From the NCBI RefSeq assembly GCF_016900655.1, contig NZ_JACJKH010000001.1, forward strand, positions 124,001-188,000: a stretch of 64,000 nt of DNA, read 5' to 3'. The notes beneath the pieces were generated by a model that saw nothing but the letters and a program-made list of their open reading frames with translations, was not told the DNA's origin and searched no databases. This stretch comes from Drancourtella massiliensis (lineage in GTDB: Bacteria > Bacillota > Clostridia > Lachnospirales > Lachnospiraceae). Made by a program: the position numbers and the translations under genes. Below are positions 26,350-34,972 of the stretch, one piece after another (positions within the stretch are counted from its first letter, which is position 1; the number at the start of each line of letters is the position of its first letter).

Positions 26350-26378
26350 TTGAGAAAAGAAGCAGGATCATGTATAAT
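26350..26378 (+). promoter_or_regulatory. Promoter of scpAB
   Basis: TTGAGA (26350-26355), 17 bp, TATAAT (26373-26378). It lies 39 nt before ATG 26417. Confidence 0.75.
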
Positions 26379-26416
26379 AAAACGGTTAGACGAAGCGTAG
26401 AGAAAGAAGGAACCAA

Positions 26417-27205
26417 ATGGGCATACCGGTAAAGCTTCCGGTGTTTGAGGGGCCGCTGGACCTGCTCCTGCACCTGATTGATAAAAATAAAATAGATATT
26501 TATGATATCCCGATTGTAGAGATTACCAACCAGTACATGGAATATATCCGGCAGATGGAACGGGAGGATCTGAATGTCATGAGCGAGTTTCTCGTGATGG
26601 CGGCGACTCTTCTGGATATCAAATGCAGAATGCTTCTTCCAAAAGAAGTCAACGAAGAAGGAGAGGAAGAAGATCCAAGACAGGAGCTGGTAGAACAGCT
26701 TTTGCAGTATAAGATGTACAAGTATATGTCATATGAACTGCGGGACCGGGAAGTATTAGGCGAAAGGCGGATGTACCGGGAAGCGGATCTTCCGAAAGAG
26801 GTGGCCGAGTACACACCACCGGTAAATCTGGACGAGCTGATCGGGGATCTGACCCTGACCCGGTTAAACGAGATTTTTCAGGAAGTCATGCGCCGTCAGA
26901 ACGATAAGATTGACCCGGTCAGAAGCCGGTTTGGCAAGATTGAAAAAGAAGAAGTAACACTCCCGGAGAAGATGGAATACATTTCAGAATATACAAGGAC
27001 ACACCGGTCATTTAAGTTCCGTGATCTGCTGATGAAACAGTCATCGAAAGTACAGGTTATCGTGACCTTTCTTGCAGTACTGGAGATGATGAAAGCCGGG
27101 AAGATCACTGCAAGTCAGGAAGAAACATTCGGGGACATTTTGATTCTGTCCACAGATGAGGAGGAAGAGGACAATGGAGATACGGAAACTGGAAGGAATC
27201 ATTGA
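26417..27205 (+). CDS. scpA: Segregation and condensation protein A (kleisin)
   Basis: A 262-residue kleisin that bridges the SMC dimer and ScpB in the bacterial condensin. The family opening VFEGPLDLLLHLIDKNKIDIYDIPI (residues about 8-32), the acidic middle stretch and the C-terminal winged helix (ending FLAVLEMMKAGKI) are clear. An Arg/Lys-poor acidic tail overlaps the start of scpB by 32 nt. The length is normal. Confidence 0.95.
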   Translation: MGIPVKLPVFEGPLDLLLHLIDKNKIDIYDIPIVEITNQYMEYIRQMEREDLNVMSEFLVMAATLLDIKCRMLLPKEVNEEGEEEDPRQELVEQLLQYKMYKYMSYELRDREVLGERRMYREADLPKEVAEYTPPVNLDELIGDLTLTRLNEIFQEVMRRQNDKIDPVRSRFGKIEKEEVTLPEKMEYISEYTRTHRSFKFRDLLMKQSSKVQVIVTFLAVLEMMKAGKITASQEETFGDILILSTDEEEEDNGDTETGRNH

Positions 27206-27743
27206 GGCCATCCTCTTTACCATGGGAGGAGCAGTGGAATTCTCACGCATTGCAAAAGCGGTAGAAGAGCCGGAAGAGCGGATTAAAGAGGCGGTTTCAT
27301 CCATGCAGAAACGATACGAAGAAGAAGACAGAGGAATCAGCATTATTGAACTGGAAGATTCCTGCCAGATGTGCACAAAACCCGAGGCTTATGAGTATTT
27401 GATCCGCATTGCAAAACAGCCGAAAAAGCAGGTGCTCAGCGATGTTCTTCTGGAGACACTTTCCATCATTGCATATAAACAGCCGGTTACCAAAATTGAA
27501 ATTGAAAAGATCCGCGGCGTCAAGTCCGATCACGCAGTCAACAAATTGGTAGAATATAACCTCGTCTGTGAAGTTGGAAGACTGGACGCGCCGGGAAGGC
27601 CGCTTCTTTTCGGAACGACAGAAGAATTTTTAAGAAGATTCAGCGTACAGAAACTGGAGGATCTGCCGGGCATCGATCCGGATCAGATGGAACAGTTTAA
27701 AGAAGAGGCAGAGGATGAAGCGGAGATCAAGCTGCATGTATGA
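27174..27743 (+). CDS. scpB: Segregation and condensation protein B
   Basis: A 189-residue partner of ScpA consisting of two winged-helix domains. The opening LEGIIEAILFTMGG and the later LLETLSIIAYKQPVTKIEIE with RGVKSDHAVNKL are diagnostic. I chose ATG 27174 (MEIRKLEG) after GAGGAAGAGG; the in-frame ATG at 27156 adds six residues inside scpA. Overlap with scpA keeps the two subunits in balance. Confidence 0.94.
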   Translation: MEIRKLEGIIEAILFTMGGAVEFSRIAKAVEEPEERIKEAVSSMQKRYEEEDRGISIIELEDSCQMCTKPEAYEYLIRIAKQPKKQVLSDVLLETLSIIAYKQPVTKIEIEKIRGVKSDHAVNKLVEYNLVCEVGRLDAPGRPLLFGTTEEFLRRFSVQKLEDLPGIDPDQMEQFKEEAEDEAEIKLHV

Positions 27744-27847
27744 TAATTGCAAACGGGCAATTTGATTGAAACTGTACAGAGCAAACAGAGATCAGGCAAA
27801 TTTAAAGAAGACAGCAAAAGATAGAAAAAAAGAAAGAGGACAAGATT

Positions 27848-28879
27848 ATGGCAATGAAGATACAGGCCAGACTTCCGGAGCCGGAAGAGCTGAAACAAAA
27901 ATATCCTATGTCTGCGGACATGAAAAAAATCAAAGAAGAACGGGATGGAGAGATTCAGAATGTATTCACCGGGTATTCCGATAAATTTCTCGTTATCATC
28001 GGACCATGCTCCGCAGATAACGAAGATGCAGTCTGCGAATATGTAGAACGGCTCGCCCGACTCAACGAAGAAGTCAAAGACAAACTGATTCTGATCCCGA
28101 GGATCTATACGAACAAACCAAGAACAACAGGAGAAGGATACAAAGGCATGCTGCATCAGCCGGAACCGGACAAAGAGCCAAACCTTCTGGAAGGGTTGAT
28201 CGCTATCCGGAAACTTCATCTGCATTCCATCGAAGTCAGTGGACTCACCGGAGCCGACGAAATGCTTTATCCGGAAAACAGAAGCTACCTCGATGACATT
28301 CTCTCCTATGAGGCTGTAGGAGCAAGATCTGTTGAAAATCAGCAGCACCGATTGACGGCAAGCGGCATGGATATCCCGGTAGGAATGAAAAATCCGACCA
28401 GCGGCGATCTTTCTGTCATGCTCAACTCTATCAAAGCAGCACAAGGCGCCCACCAGTTTATCTACCGGACACTCGATGTCACCACCAGCGGCAATCCACT
28501 CGCACACGCCATTCTCCGCGGCGGCGTAGACAAATACGGAACCTGCATACCAAACTACCACTATGAAGACCTTTACCGGCTCAGCGCAATGTACAAAACA
28601 TCCAGACTCAAAAACCCGGCAGTCATCGTAGACGCAAACCACTCTAACTCAAACAAACAATACAAAGAACAGATCCGTATTGTCAGCGAAGTCCTGCATA
28701 GCAGAAATTATAACACCGATCTCAAAAAACTCATCAAAGGAGTCATGATCGAAAGCTATCTCATCGAAGGCCGCCAGGAAATCACCGACAACCGCACCTA
28801 CGGACAGTCCATTACCGATCCATGCATCGGATGGGACGATACCGAAAAACTCGTCAAAAAAATCGCAGAAGAATGTTAA
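27848..28879 (+). CDS. 3-deoxy-7-phosphoheptulonate synthase, type I
   Basis: A 343-residue DAHP synthase joining phosphoenolpyruvate and erythrose-4-phosphate, the entry step of aromatic amino acid synthesis. IGPCSADN, IPRIYTNKPRTTGEGYKG and VDANHSNSNKQY match the AroF/G/H group, which is usually feedback inhibited by an aromatic amino acid. It is a single gene with a 104-nt gap before it. The 3' half is strikingly C/A-rich (31 G versus 57 C over three 60-nt blocks between 28501 and 28800), ending next to palindrome copy 2. Confidence 0.94.
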   Translation: MAMKIQARLPEPEELKQKYPMSADMKKIKEERDGEIQNVFTGYSDKFLVIIGPCSADNEDAVCEYVERLARLNEEVKDKLILIPRIYTNKPRTTGEGYKGMLHQPEPDKEPNLLEGLIAIRKLHLHSIEVSGLTGADEMLYPENRSYLDDILSYEAVGARSVENQQHRLTASGMDIPVGMKNPTSGDLSVMLNSIKAAQGAHQFIYRTLDVTTSGNPLAHAILRGGVDKYGTCIPNYHYEDLYRLSAMYKTSRLKNPAVIVDANHSNSNKQYKEQIRIVSEVLHSRNYNTDLKKLIKGVMIESYLIEGRQEITDNRTYGQSITDPCIGWDDTEKLVKKIAEEC

Positions 28880-28897
28880 AATTTTTATTTTTCAACG

Positions 28898-28945
28898 TTT
28901 CAACGGGGACGTGTTCCGATGCACCGGAACACGTCCCCGTTGAAA
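28898..28945. repeat. REP-like palindrome, copy 2
   Basis: Perfect 21-bp arms (28898-28918 and 28925-28945) around a 6-nt loop ATGCAC. This is the longest and most exact copy. The outer part differs from other copies (CAACGGGG instead of ATTGGGG) yet is still base-paired, so the change is compensatory. It lies 18 nt after the DAHP synthase stop. Confidence 0.93.
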
Positions 28946-29067
28946 AAATTATGAACAAAATGAGTAGCAAACCTTACATGAATATTACGGTAAAAGAACA
29001 TTTTTGGAATAAAGGTGTCTGAATTTTCATAGAGTTGTCTTAGAAAGTTTGATCTGGGAGTGGTCTG

Positions 29068-30342
29068 TTGAAAATGAGGAGTTGTAGACGGTTGAAGTGG
29101 AAGGCCGGAGTAATTTTTATGATAGGTGTACTTTGTATTAGTGTTGGTTTTCCGGTGTTGCAGGTACAGGCGGAAGAAGAAGCTCAGGTGGATAATTTGC
29201 AATTATATGCACAGTCAGCTGTTCTCATGGATGGTGAAAGTGGACGGATACTGTTTGAAAAAGACGGTGGGGAAGAGCGTCCAATGGCAAGTACAACGAA
29301 GATTATGACCTGTATTCTTGCATTGGAAACAGCAAATCTTAACGATATTGTAACAGTTTCGAAAGAAGCAGCAAGACAGCCGGAAGTGCATCTTGGGATG
29401 AAGGAAGGCGATCAATTTTATATGGAAGATCTCCTGTACTCAATTATGCTGGAGTCTCACAATGACAGTGCGTGGGCAGTGGCGGAGCATATTTCAGGAA
29501 CTGTGGATGAGTTTACAAGTCTGATGGATCAGAAAGCAAAAAAACTGGGGTGCAACCACACGAATTTTGTGACACCAAACGGGCTGGATGGAAAAGACGA
29601 AGACGGAATTCATCATACAACGGCGAAAGATTTGGCGAGAATTATGAGGTATTGCATTATGGAATCGCCACAAAAGGAAGCGTTTTTGCGGATCACACAG
29701 ACAAAGACAAAAACATTTCAGGATACCACAGGGAAGAAACAATTCACATGCAGCAATCATAATGCATTTCTGGATATGATGGAAGGCGCACTGACCGGGA
29801 AAACCGGATTTACCGGAGAAGCAGGATACTGTTATGCGGGAGCGGTAAGACAGGGAGACAAAACACTGATCGTAACACTTCTTGCCTGCGGATGGCCGAA
29901 TAACAAAAATTATAAATGGGATGATATGAAGAAACTGGTGCAGTACGGGCTCGATCAGTACGAATATCGTCAATACTGGGAGGAAGCACTACAAAATGAT
30001 GAAATACGGATTCTGGAGGCAGGAAAAGAAAAAGAAGTGAAGGATTCAGTACCACAAGATGGAAACCTATACGAAGAGGGAACGGTGAATGCATTTTTGA
30101 ATATTTCTACAACAGATAAGGAAAAACGGATCCTGATGAAGAAGACAGAAACGATTGATATCCAGATTCAGGAGAAAGACACGATCCAGGCTCCGGTAGA
30201 AAAAAAGCAAAAACTAGGAGAAGTAACCCTTCTGTTAAACGGGGAAGTTCTGGATCAAAAAAATATCATCAGCGGAGAACAAATTTCTAGAAAAGACCTA
30301 CTATGGACCTACCGACAGATCTGGAAAACCTATGCACTGTAA
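29068..30342 (+). CDS. D-alanyl-D-alanine carboxypeptidase, second paralogue
   Basis: A 424-residue S11-family penicillin-binding protein with a signal peptide (about 13-35), STTK (75-78), SHN (in LESHNDSAW) and KTG (LTGKTGFTG). The C-terminal domain is longer than in the copy at 23367. The start is probably TTG 29068, 7 nt after GGGAG; ATG 29074 is an alternative 13 nt away. The first 120 nt of the gene region are extremely G-rich (41 G, 8 C in 29041-29160), while the 3' end becomes A/C-rich, matching its position between two palindromes. Confidence 0.9.
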   Translation: MKMRSCRRLKWKAGVIFMIGVLCISVGFPVLQVQAEEEAQVDNLQLYAQSAVLMDGESGRILFEKDGGEERPMASTTKIMTCILALETANLNDIVTVSKEAARQPEVHLGMKEGDQFYMEDLLYSIMLESHNDSAWAVAEHISGTVDEFTSLMDQKAKKLGCNHTNFVTPNGLDGKDEDGIHHTTAKDLARIMRYCIMESPQKEAFLRITQTKTKTFQDTTGKKQFTCSNHNAFLDMMEGALTGKTGFTGEAGYCYAGAVRQGDKTLIVTLLACGWPNNKNYKWDDMKKLVQYGLDQYEYRQYWEEALQNDEIRILEAGKEKEVKDSVPQDGNLYEEGTVNAFLNISTTDKEKRILMKKTETIDIQIQEKDTIQAPVEKKQKLGEVTLLLNGEVLDQKNIISGEQISRKDLLWTYRQIWKTYAL

Positions 30343-30413
30343 ACACACATAAGCAGTCGTCGAAATATACATAAAAAGAATAAGAAACAGTGGCGCACTT
30401 CTATAAAAAAGAG

Positions 30414-30419
30414 TATAAT
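30414..30419 (+). promoter_or_regulatory. Possible -10 element upstream of the transposase gene
   Basis: TATAAT at 30414-30419 with no good -35 at 17 bp (TGGCGC). If used, transcription would begin about 30426, at the foot of palindrome copy 3, placing that hairpin at the 5' end of the transposase mRNA. Confidence 0.3.
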
Positions 30420-30423
30420 ATTT

Positions 30424-30461
30424 TTGGGGACGTGTTCCGGCGTATCGGAACCTGTCCCCAA
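30424..30461. repeat. REP-like palindrome, copy 3 (upstream of RAYT)
   Basis: 16-bp arms (30424-30439 and 30446-30461) with two mismatches and a 6-nt loop GCGTAT. It lies 100 nt upstream of the transposase start codon. Confidence 0.9.
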
Positions 30462-30561
30462 TGAAAAAAATCTGAAATCATATCTTTTAGTTTCTTTTTT
30501 CTAAATTGTATCTTATTTATTTTCAATTTTTAATTTGAAATTTACAGAACGGAGTGATGAA

Positions 30562-31308
30562 TTGCCAAGAAATGGTAGAAGAAAATCTTCTTCGGATTTT
30601 TATCATGTAATCATCCGGGGAATCAATCGAGAACGCATTTTTGAAACAAATCGACATAAAGAAAAGTTGACAAAGTATTTAAAAGAGAAGGAAGTAGAGA
30701 CGGTGGAAATCTATGCGTACTGTATTATGTCGAATCATTTACACCTTCTCCTGCACGGACCACTGAAAGAGATTTCTGAGTACATGAAAGCTGTGCAGAC
30801 GGCTTATGCATTGTATTACAACCGAAAGATGGAAAGAAATGGACATGTATTTCAAAACAGATTTAAAAGTTTCCCAATTGAAAGTGAAGAATATCTCTGG
30901 CAGTGTTTCTATTATATCCACTTAAATCCAGTCAAAGCAAAGATTACAGGAAAAATGAACCGATATCAATACAGCAGCGCCCAAGAATACATTTATGAAA
31001 AAAAGGGGCTTATTCGCGAAAACGCTCGTCAGTTTATTAAAAGTGGACAGATGACTTATTCAGCAGAAAGAGTGATTCCTCAACTTGAAGAAGTTTATAT
31101 AGAAGATTTGCCGGAAGATACCAAAGAACAGAAAGAAAGGATATTTCGGAAATGGATAGAAATCTATTTGGAAGAACATCCAGATTTACAGTTCTGGGAT
31201 TTGCAAAAATTACCTGAGAATCGAAAAGATTTTGCAGAAACGATGCTGGATCCCAGAGTTATGTCGAGAAAAGAATTGCTTAGAAGACTCGATAAATTCA
31301 GACAATAG
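30562..31308 (+). CDS. REP-associated tyrosine transposase (RAYT, Y1 HUH family)
   Basis: A 248-residue single-strand DNA nuclease of the IS200-like Y1 family. It begins MPRNGRRKSSSDFYHVIIRG, the usual RAYT opening. HUH motif H59-L60-H61 (MSNHLHLLLHG), candidate catalytic Tyr118 in YIHLNPVKA, and VFQNRFKS between them are all present, so it looks intact. A C-terminal extension of about 90 residues is charged and helical. The start is TTG 30562, 7 nt after GGAG; a more upstream TTG (30535) lacks a ribosome site. Copies 3 and 4 of the palindrome flank it, which is the REP/RAYT arrangement rather than a mobile IS. Confidence 0.9.
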   Translation: MPRNGRRKSSSDFYHVIIRGINRERIFETNRHKEKLTKYLKEKEVETVEIYAYCIMSNHLHLLLHGPLKEISEYMKAVQTAYALYYNRKMERNGHVFQNRFKSFPIESEEYLWQCFYYIHLNPVKAKITGKMNRYQYSSAQEYIYEKKGLIRENARQFIKSGQMTYSAERVIPQLEEVYIEDLPEDTKEQKERIFRKWIEIYLEEHPDLQFWDLQKLPENRKDFAETMLDPRVMSRKELLRRLDKFRQ

Positions 31309-31334
31309 CATCGAGAGGTGTTTTTTAACACATT

Positions 31335-31368
31335 GGGGACGTGCTCCGATGCGTCGGAACACGTCCCC
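31335..31368. repeat. REP-like palindrome, copy 4 (downstream of RAYT)
   Basis: 15-bp arms (31335-31349 and 31354-31368) with one C-A mismatch and a 4-nt loop TGCG. It sits 26 nt after the transposase stop and 10 nt before the end of the convergent aminopeptidase gene. Confidence 0.9.
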
Positions 31369-31378
31369 CGATTTCAAA

Positions 31379-33169
31379 TTAGATCTCTCTTGTATATGTT
31401 TTGAGCCATTCTTTTTCTTCGTCTGTTAAGTGTGGAGAAATTTTTTCATATACTTGTTTGTGGTAGTTATTGAGCCATTCTCTTTCTGTTTTGGACAGGT
31501 ATTCCGGATCGATTCCATCGAGGTCGATTGGTGCGAAAGTAATGGTTTCAAAGTACATGAACTGTCCGTATTTGTTTTTGGTTCCTTTTCTGACGATGAA
31601 TTCGTTTTCGGTACGGATTCCGAATTTGCCGTCTTCGTAGATTCCCGGTTCGTCAGTGATAACCATGCCTTCTTCGAGCTGGTGGTGTTCGTTCTTGCTC
31701 GGTACGACATACCAGCGGAAGCCTGTCGGTGGTTCGTGAATATTTGCAAGGTATCCTACGCCATGGCCGGTGCCGCACTGAAAATCAAGATCCAGTTCCC
31801 AGATTGGTCCTCTTGCAAGGACGTCAAGATTGTATCCGTAACATCCGTAGAGGAATTTTGCTCTCGCAAGATTCATCATGGCACGTACAACAGCGGTATA
31901 GTATTTTTTCATTTCATCGCTGACAGAACCGAGTACAAAAGTACGGGTGATGTCTGTAGATCCTTCATAGTAACCGCCGCCTGTATCATTGAGGAAAAAT
32001 CCGCCTTCCTTGAGTTGTACATCACTTTCTTCAGATGGTGAATAATGCATCATGGCTGCGTGGTCGCCGAATGCGCAAAGAGGTTCGAAACTGTCACGGA
32101 TGTAGCCTTCCTGTTCAGCGCGCAGGGATGTAAGTTTTGCAGCGGAACTTAATTCTGTGATAACCTCTTTATCGTAGCGTGTTTTGATCCAGTGCATGAA
32201 TTTTGTGATTGCCACACCGTCCTTGATATGAGCTTCTTTGATATTTTCAAGTTCAACCGGGTTTTTCATGGCTTTCATGAGGATAGTCGGGTTTGCGCAT
32301 TCTACAATTTTGCAAGGAATGTTTTTGTAAAGTGCATAATTCATTTTCATTGGATCGATCATAGCGACTTCATCTGCAGAAAGTGTTTTGATATCTTCGT
32401 AAATGTTATTGTATGGATGAATATTTACATTGTTCTTTGCAAATTCTGCATGGATCTGTTCGTTTAATTTACTGTCGTCCACATAGAGTTCTACACTGTC
32501 CATTTTTACAATGGCGTAGGAGAGCAGAAGCGGGAAGAAATCGATATCATCCCCACGGACATTTAACAGCCAGCAGATATCATCGAGCGATGCAATCACA
32601 TGTGCGGTAGCACCCTGTTCGGACATTGCTTTTCTCACGCGCTCCAGTTTGGAAGAGGTACTTTCTCCGGAATATTTTTCTTCAAGGAAAAATGCCGGTT
32701 TGTCTGAAAGAGGCGGGCGATCTTCCCAGATCGAGTCGATCAGATCTTCCATATAATCGATACGAATTCCTTTGGAAGCAAGTGCTTCTTCATACTCCTG
32801 ACCTTCTCCCATGGAAAGTACACGTCCGTCAAATGCGACAGTGCCTCCCTCCGGAACATAGGAAGCAAGCCATTCTGTAACAGAAGGTGTATCGCCTACA
32901 AACATCTTCATCAGGCGGATACCGCTTCCTTTCATTTCGTTTTCAGCCTGGAAGAAATATCTTCCGTCTGTCCAGAGTCCGGCATCGTCCTTTCCGATGA
33001 CAGCAGTACCGTAGGAACCACTGAATCCTGTAATAAATTTTCTTGCTTTGAAGTGCTCGCCTACATATTCGCTTTGGTGAAAATCAGCAGTCGGAACAAC
33101 ATATGCGTCAATTCCTTTTTCTGCCATCAGTGCACGAAGTCTGGCGATTCTGTCTGCTACAACAGTCAT
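31379..33169 (-). CDS. Aminopeptidase P family Xaa-Pro peptidase (M24B)
   Basis: A 596-residue peptidase, of the long form with two creatinase-like N-terminal domains (about 1-310) before the pita-bread catalytic domain. Metal ligands are visible: two Asp in NDTGGGYYEGSTDITRTF, His in GTGHGVGY, Glu in ITDEPGIYE and Glu in RTENEF. It removes N-terminal residues before proline. I chose the ATG at 33169 (MTVVADRIARLR) after AAAGGAGG; an upstream in-frame start adds 24 unrelated residues across the promoter. The 3' end near palindrome copy 4 is G/T-rich on the + strand, unlike its 5' half. Confidence 0.93.
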   Translation of the reverse strand: MTVVADRIARLRALMAEKGIDAYVVPTADFHQSEYVGEHFKARKFITGFSGSYGTAVIGKDDAGLWTDGRYFFQAENEMKGSGIRLMKMFVGDTPSVTEWLASYVPEGGTVAFDGRVLSMGEGQEYEEALASKGIRIDYMEDLIDSIWEDRPPLSDKPAFFLEEKYSGESTSSKLERVRKAMSEQGATAHVIASLDDICWLLNVRGDDIDFFPLLLSYAIVKMDSVELYVDDSKLNEQIHAEFAKNNVNIHPYNNIYEDIKTLSADEVAMIDPMKMNYALYKNIPCKIVECANPTILMKAMKNPVELENIKEAHIKDGVAITKFMHWIKTRYDKEVITELSSAAKLTSLRAEQEGYIRDSFEPLCAFGDHAAMMHYSPSEESDVQLKEGGFFLNDTGGGYYEGSTDITRTFVLGSVSDEMKKYYTAVVRAMMNLARAKFLYGCYGYNLDVLARGPIWELDLDFQCGTGHGVGYLANIHEPPTGFRWYVVPSKNEHHQLEEGMVITDEPGIYEDGKFGIRTENEFIVRKGTKNKYGQFMYFETITFAPIDLDGIDPEYLSKTEREWLNNYHKQVYEKISPHLTDEEKEWLKTYTREI

Positions 33170-33212
33170 GAGAAAAACCTCCTTTTTATCTGAAATAATT
33201 TTAGCTATAAAT

Positions 33213-33241
33213 ATTTTATCACTATTGGTGCTTAAGTTCAA
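33213..33241 (-). promoter_or_regulatory. Promoter of the aminopeptidase P gene
   Basis: On the - strand: TTGAAC (33241-33236), 17 bp, TAAAAT (33218-33213). It gives a leader of about 40 nt. Confidence 0.7.
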
Positions 33242-33292
33242 ATCTTATATGGAAGAAATTGTAAAAAATGTACAAAAAACATAGAAAATGAT

Positions 33293-33326
33293 ATAACAAA
33301 ACCGGCATGACAAAAGTCATGCCGGT
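33293..33326 (-). terminator. Intrinsic terminator of the peptide transporter gene
   Basis: Perfect 11-bp stem ACCGGCATGAC (33301-33311) / GTCATGCCGGT (33316-33326). On the - strand it is followed by TTTTGTTATAT. It lies about 70 nt beyond the transporter stop codon. Confidence 0.75.
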
Positions 33327-33394
33327 CTGTGGAAAACAGATTGTTTTCTAAGGAATCACACACAATCAATATGTGGAAATCCTTTGGTTTTCAA

Positions 33395-34771
33395 TTATTT
33401 TTCATCAGCCAGTTTATCCAGCTTGCCGCTGAATGCGTACAGCAGAACACCACAGATGATAACAACTGCAGCAATGATGCTGTAGTACAGGTTGAAGTTA
33501 CCAGCTCTTGAACCAGCATCGAGAGCACCGTACAGGTTCGGGTAAATCAGTGTAGCGATAAATACAGCGATTGGCCAGAATCCTAACAGGAATCCCATCA
33601 GTTTTGCCGGTGCGAACATGGAAATAAAGGAGTTTCCAAGTGGTGAGAAAATCATTTCACCAACGGACATTAATAATGCGATCAAGATTACCCAGAACCA
33701 TGAGCACTGTCCGTCGCCACGAATTACGTTAGCTACAACCATAGCTACGTAGGAAAGACCTACTAAGAAGATACCGATAGCTGTCTTCTTGAACATGGAC
33801 ATATCGCCCTGCGGTCTTGCTGCCATTTTAGCCCATACAACAGCGAATACAGGTCCCAGAACGATACATGTCAAAGCGTTCAGAGAGTCAAAGTAGGATG
33901 TCTGCGGAATCTGCCATCCGAACAGGCTCCAGTCAGCCCAGTTCAGGAATTCGGAGCTGTCGCCGAATCCGAAGTAGTAGTATACTACGTTGTAGGACAT
34001 ATACCATGCAATCCAGAAAATAGCAGAGAAAAGTGTAACGATTACGATAGCAACAATACGTTTTTTGTCGCCGGATGTAAGCGGTTTGGTTTCTTCTGCG
34101 GATTTCTTCTCTTTGTCAACGAAAGATCTCTGGTCTTTCTTGAATGGCTGTTTACCCTTGTCACCAAGAGATTTACCATTAGCAAGGAACCAAACTGCAT
34201 CGATGAGCAGAAGAGCACCAGCGATAAGCAGCAGGAACTGATATCCCTGAGAATCTGCAAGCAGTACTACGAATGTCGTTCCAATGAAAGAACCGATATT
34301 AACGAAAGAGTACTGTACAGAGAATGCTGAGTTCAGTTCATCCTGATCATCAAACATCAAACTGTTGACACCGGATAAGTTACCTTTGAATAAACCTGTA
34401 CCAACAGATACAAAGATAATCATTACCCATACAAGTGTCATGTTGCTTGCCTGCCATCCGATAAGGTAGCCGACACCCATAAGAATCATACCAAGAACTA
34501 CGCAAAGTCTCGGGCTTACCCAGTAGTCAGCGAGGTAACCGCCGATCATAGGAGTAATGTAAGTAAATGCTACGAAATAAGCGGAAACCTGACCTGCTTC
34601 TACAGAAGAAAGTCCCATACCACCCATTGAACTTGTTGTTTCCGTAGCCAGCCAAATAGCAAGAAGCCATTTAACTGTGTAGAATGCACATCTTTCAAAT
34701 GTGAATCCCAGAGCACAAGCGTAGAAACCAAAAGGATAACCTTTCTTGGATTTAGTAGCTGTGTTTCCCAT
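33395..34771 (-). CDS. POT/PTR family peptide transporter
   Basis: A 458-residue proton-coupled oligopeptide transporter with about 12-14 membrane helices. The conserved FERCAFYTVKWLL (ExxER-like motif) lies in the first helix, and FKGNLSGVNSLMFDDQDELNSAFSVQYSFVNIG carries the PTR signature region. I chose the ATG at 34771 (MGNTATKS) after GGAGGG. It neighbours the Xaa-Pro peptidase on the same strand, which suits uptake and breakdown of peptides. Codon use suggests good expression. Its promoter may lie far upstream (see 35532). Confidence 0.92.
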   Translation of the reverse strand: MGNTATKSKKGYPFGFYACALGFTFERCAFYTVKWLLAIWLATETTSSMGGMGLSSVEAGQVSAYFVAFTYITPMIGGYLADYWVSPRLCVVLGMILMGVGYLIGWQASNMTLVWVMIIFVSVGTGLFKGNLSGVNSLMFDDQDELNSAFSVQYSFVNIGSFIGTTFVVLLADSQGYQFLLLIAGALLLIDAVWFLANGKSLGDKGKQPFKKDQRSFVDKEKKSAEETKPLTSGDKKRIVAIVIVTLFSAIFWIAWYMSYNVVYYYFGFGDSSEFLNWADWSLFGWQIPQTSYFDSLNALTCIVLGPVFAVVWAKMAARPQGDMSMFKKTAIGIFLVGLSYVAMVVANVIRGDGQCSWFWVILIALLMSVGEMIFSPLGNSFISMFAPAKLMGFLLGFWPIAVFIATLIYPNLYGALDAGSRAGNFNLYYSIIAAVVIICGVLLYAFSGKLDKLADEK

Positions 34772-34943
34772 AGTCAAAACCCTCCAATTTAATTTTTGAT
34801 TTCTCATACGTAAATCATCCAAGTCATTTTCTTCCCTATATCAATTAAGAAAGAAAACTTACTCAACATACCAAAGTGTGATGAGCTGTCTAATTGAAAC
34901 AGACACTTTCTGATGCAGCAGATCATGCCGGACTCAGTCAGAC

Positions 34944-34972
34944 AAAAGCGGCCTTTCGGCCAGGTGTCTTTT
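34944..34972 (-). terminator. Terminator-like hairpin upstream of the peptide transporter
   Basis: Read on the - strand: outer AAAAG, inner GGCC, GAAA tetraloop, GGCC, then GCTTTT. The core stem is only 4 bp with an internal loop, so it is marginal. It lies about 175 nt upstream of the transporter start. Confidence 0.3.

Noticed and set aside
30424-31368. An active insertion sequence of the IS200/IS605 type
   Set aside because: There is no tnpB or accessory gene, the palindromes differ from IS200/IS605 end hairpins in being dispersed singly, and the protein has the RAYT-type opening and C-terminal extension.
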